Source: Alistipes sp. (GTDB lineage: Bacteria > Bacteroidota > Bacteroidia > Bacteroidales > Rikenellaceae). From it: a stretch of DNA of 33,987 bases. Where the stretch lies: assembly GCA_017421945.1 (NCBI GenBank), contig JAFOHD010000023.1, positions 1-33,987 on the forward strand, given 5' to 3'. The notes below the pieces were generated by a model that was not told the origin of the DNA, searched no databases, and saw nothing but the letters and a program-made list of their open reading frames with translations. Positions within the stretch are counted from its first letter, which is position 1. Each line of letters starts with the position of its first letter. A program made the position numbers and the translations under genes. Shown here piece by piece: positions 33,452-33,987 of the stretch.

Positions 33452-33457
33452 TATTTG
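33450..33457 (+). promoter_or_regulatory. Candidate -7 box of the oxidoreductase gene
   Basis: Perfect TATATTTG, 35 nt before the ATG at 33493. No TTG at 17-23 nt upstream; the nearest is 28 nt away. Confidence 0.55.
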
Positions 33458-33492
33458 CAGAGTATATACCTTAAACTTAATTTAATGATATT

Positions 33493-33987
33493 ATGAGTTC
33501 AAAACTTTCACGTTTAGATTTTCTGCGCATGTCTGCGCTGGGAGCTTCTTCGCTCATTCTGCCTTCAGCTGTATCGGCTGCTACGGCTCCTGCAAAAGCG
33601 AAGAAAAACGACAAGAATGACTTTATCAACATTGGTTTCATCGGTTTGGGACTACAAGGTATTCTCCTGAAGAATGGTTTCATTACAAATCCCGATGTAC
33701 GCATTGTGGCTGGTTGCGACGTTTACGATATCAAGCGTAACCGTTTCGAGCAGCATGTTAACAATTACTATGCTGAGAACGGCATCAAACTCAAGGTGGA
33801 TATGTATACCCATTTCGAGGATTTGCTCGCTCGCGAGGATATTGACGCTGTGGTTATCGCTACACCTGACCACCAGCACGCACGCATCGCCATTGCGGCT
33901 TGTAAGGCGAAGAAGGATATCTATCTTGATAAGCCTTTGACATTCACCGTGTATGAGGGTCAGCGTCTGATTGAGGCTGTGAGAGCC
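33493..33987 (+). CDS. Exported Gfo/Idh/MocA oxidoreductase, 3' end outside the window
   Basis: The first 165 residues of a NAD(P)-dependent sugar or cyclitol oxidoreductase. The start MSSKLSRLDFLRMSALGASS is a Tat-like signal with one arginine of the pair replaced, followed by a hydrophobic stretch ending PSAVSAA. The Rossmann domain follows: INIGFIGLGLQGILL (GxGxxG), VAGCDVYDIKRNRFEQ, DAVVIATPDHQHARIAI and DIYLDKPLTF, the family EKP motif with Asp for Glu. Exported members of this family act on sugars or glycosides in the periplasm, and often occur near ThuA proteins, one of which lies 27 kb away. The C-terminal substrate domain is missing from the window. Confidence 0.9.
   Translation, partial: MSSKLSRLDFLRMSALGASSLILPSAVSAATAPAKAKKNDKNDFINIGFIGLGLQGILLKNGFITNPDVRIVAGCDVYDIKRNRFEQHVNNYYAENGIKLKVDMYTHFEDLLAREDIDAVVIATPDHQHARIAIAACKAKKDIYLDKPLTFTVYEGQRLIEAVRA

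Overview
The window reads as chromosomal DNA of a gut-type member of the Bacteroidales (Bacteroidota). Supporting signs are several promoter-like sites of the phylum's TAnnTTTG type, the short omega-like RNA polymerase subunit used by this phylum, and families typical of it: BACON and fimbrillin-like lipoproteins, C10 cysteine peptidases, an SDR-type threonine dehydrogenase, a Tsx/DUF5020-like outer-membrane protein and many exported glycosidases. Start regions are mostly A-rich with weak Shine-Dalgarno sites. I cannot name the genus; an uncultured Rikenellaceae, Prevotellaceae or Bacteroidaceae lineage would all fit. No tRNA, rRNA, CRISPR array, insertion sequence or prophage was seen.

Layout. 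1-4.5 kb: the 3' part of groEL (+) converges on a minus-strand group, gcvT, a periplasmic thioredoxin and a GNAT-type gene split into two overlapping frames. 4.7-7.8 kb: a small membrane protein, a secreted ThuA protein, a strange small lipoprotein ORF holding a long perfect palindrome, a WaaP/Kdo-type kinase and a TlpA-like lipoprotein. 8-13.3 kb: a minus-strand group bamD, rpoZ, coaBC, recN, ending in a GH88-family lipoprotein. 13.5-17.2 kb: a three-gene exported cassette (BACON lipoprotein, fimbrillin-like lipoprotein, C10 peptidase), with the coding tail of a second C10-like gene stranded just upstream of it.

17.5-28.6 kb: a seven-gene minus-strand unit for galactoside use: two tandem GH2 enzymes, a lipoprotein aldose 1-epimerase, a six-hairpin glycosidase-like protein, galactokinase and two tandem SASA-type acetylesterases. 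A near-consensus promoter lies at 28564-28594. The likely logic is that exported esterases and glycosidases remove acetyl groups and galactose from glycans, the epimerase converts beta- to alpha-galactose, and GalK phosphorylates it. The window shows no SusC/SusD pair, sugar transporter or regulator for this unit.

28.6-34 kb: a purine uptake pair (outer-membrane Tsx-like protein plus AzgA-type permease), L-threonine dehydrogenase, a cyclophilin with a NAGPA-domain exported protein, and the start of an exported Gfo/Idh/MocA oxidoreductase that runs off the end.

The points most worth a second look are the stranded C10 tail and its cassette, the split GNAT gene with an ATGA junction, the perfect palindrome inside a possibly chimeric lipoprotein ORF, the Asp-to-Asn change in the GH88-like protein, and the paired motif changes in the duplicated esterases. 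Gene functions rest on motif recognition by eye, with no database search.
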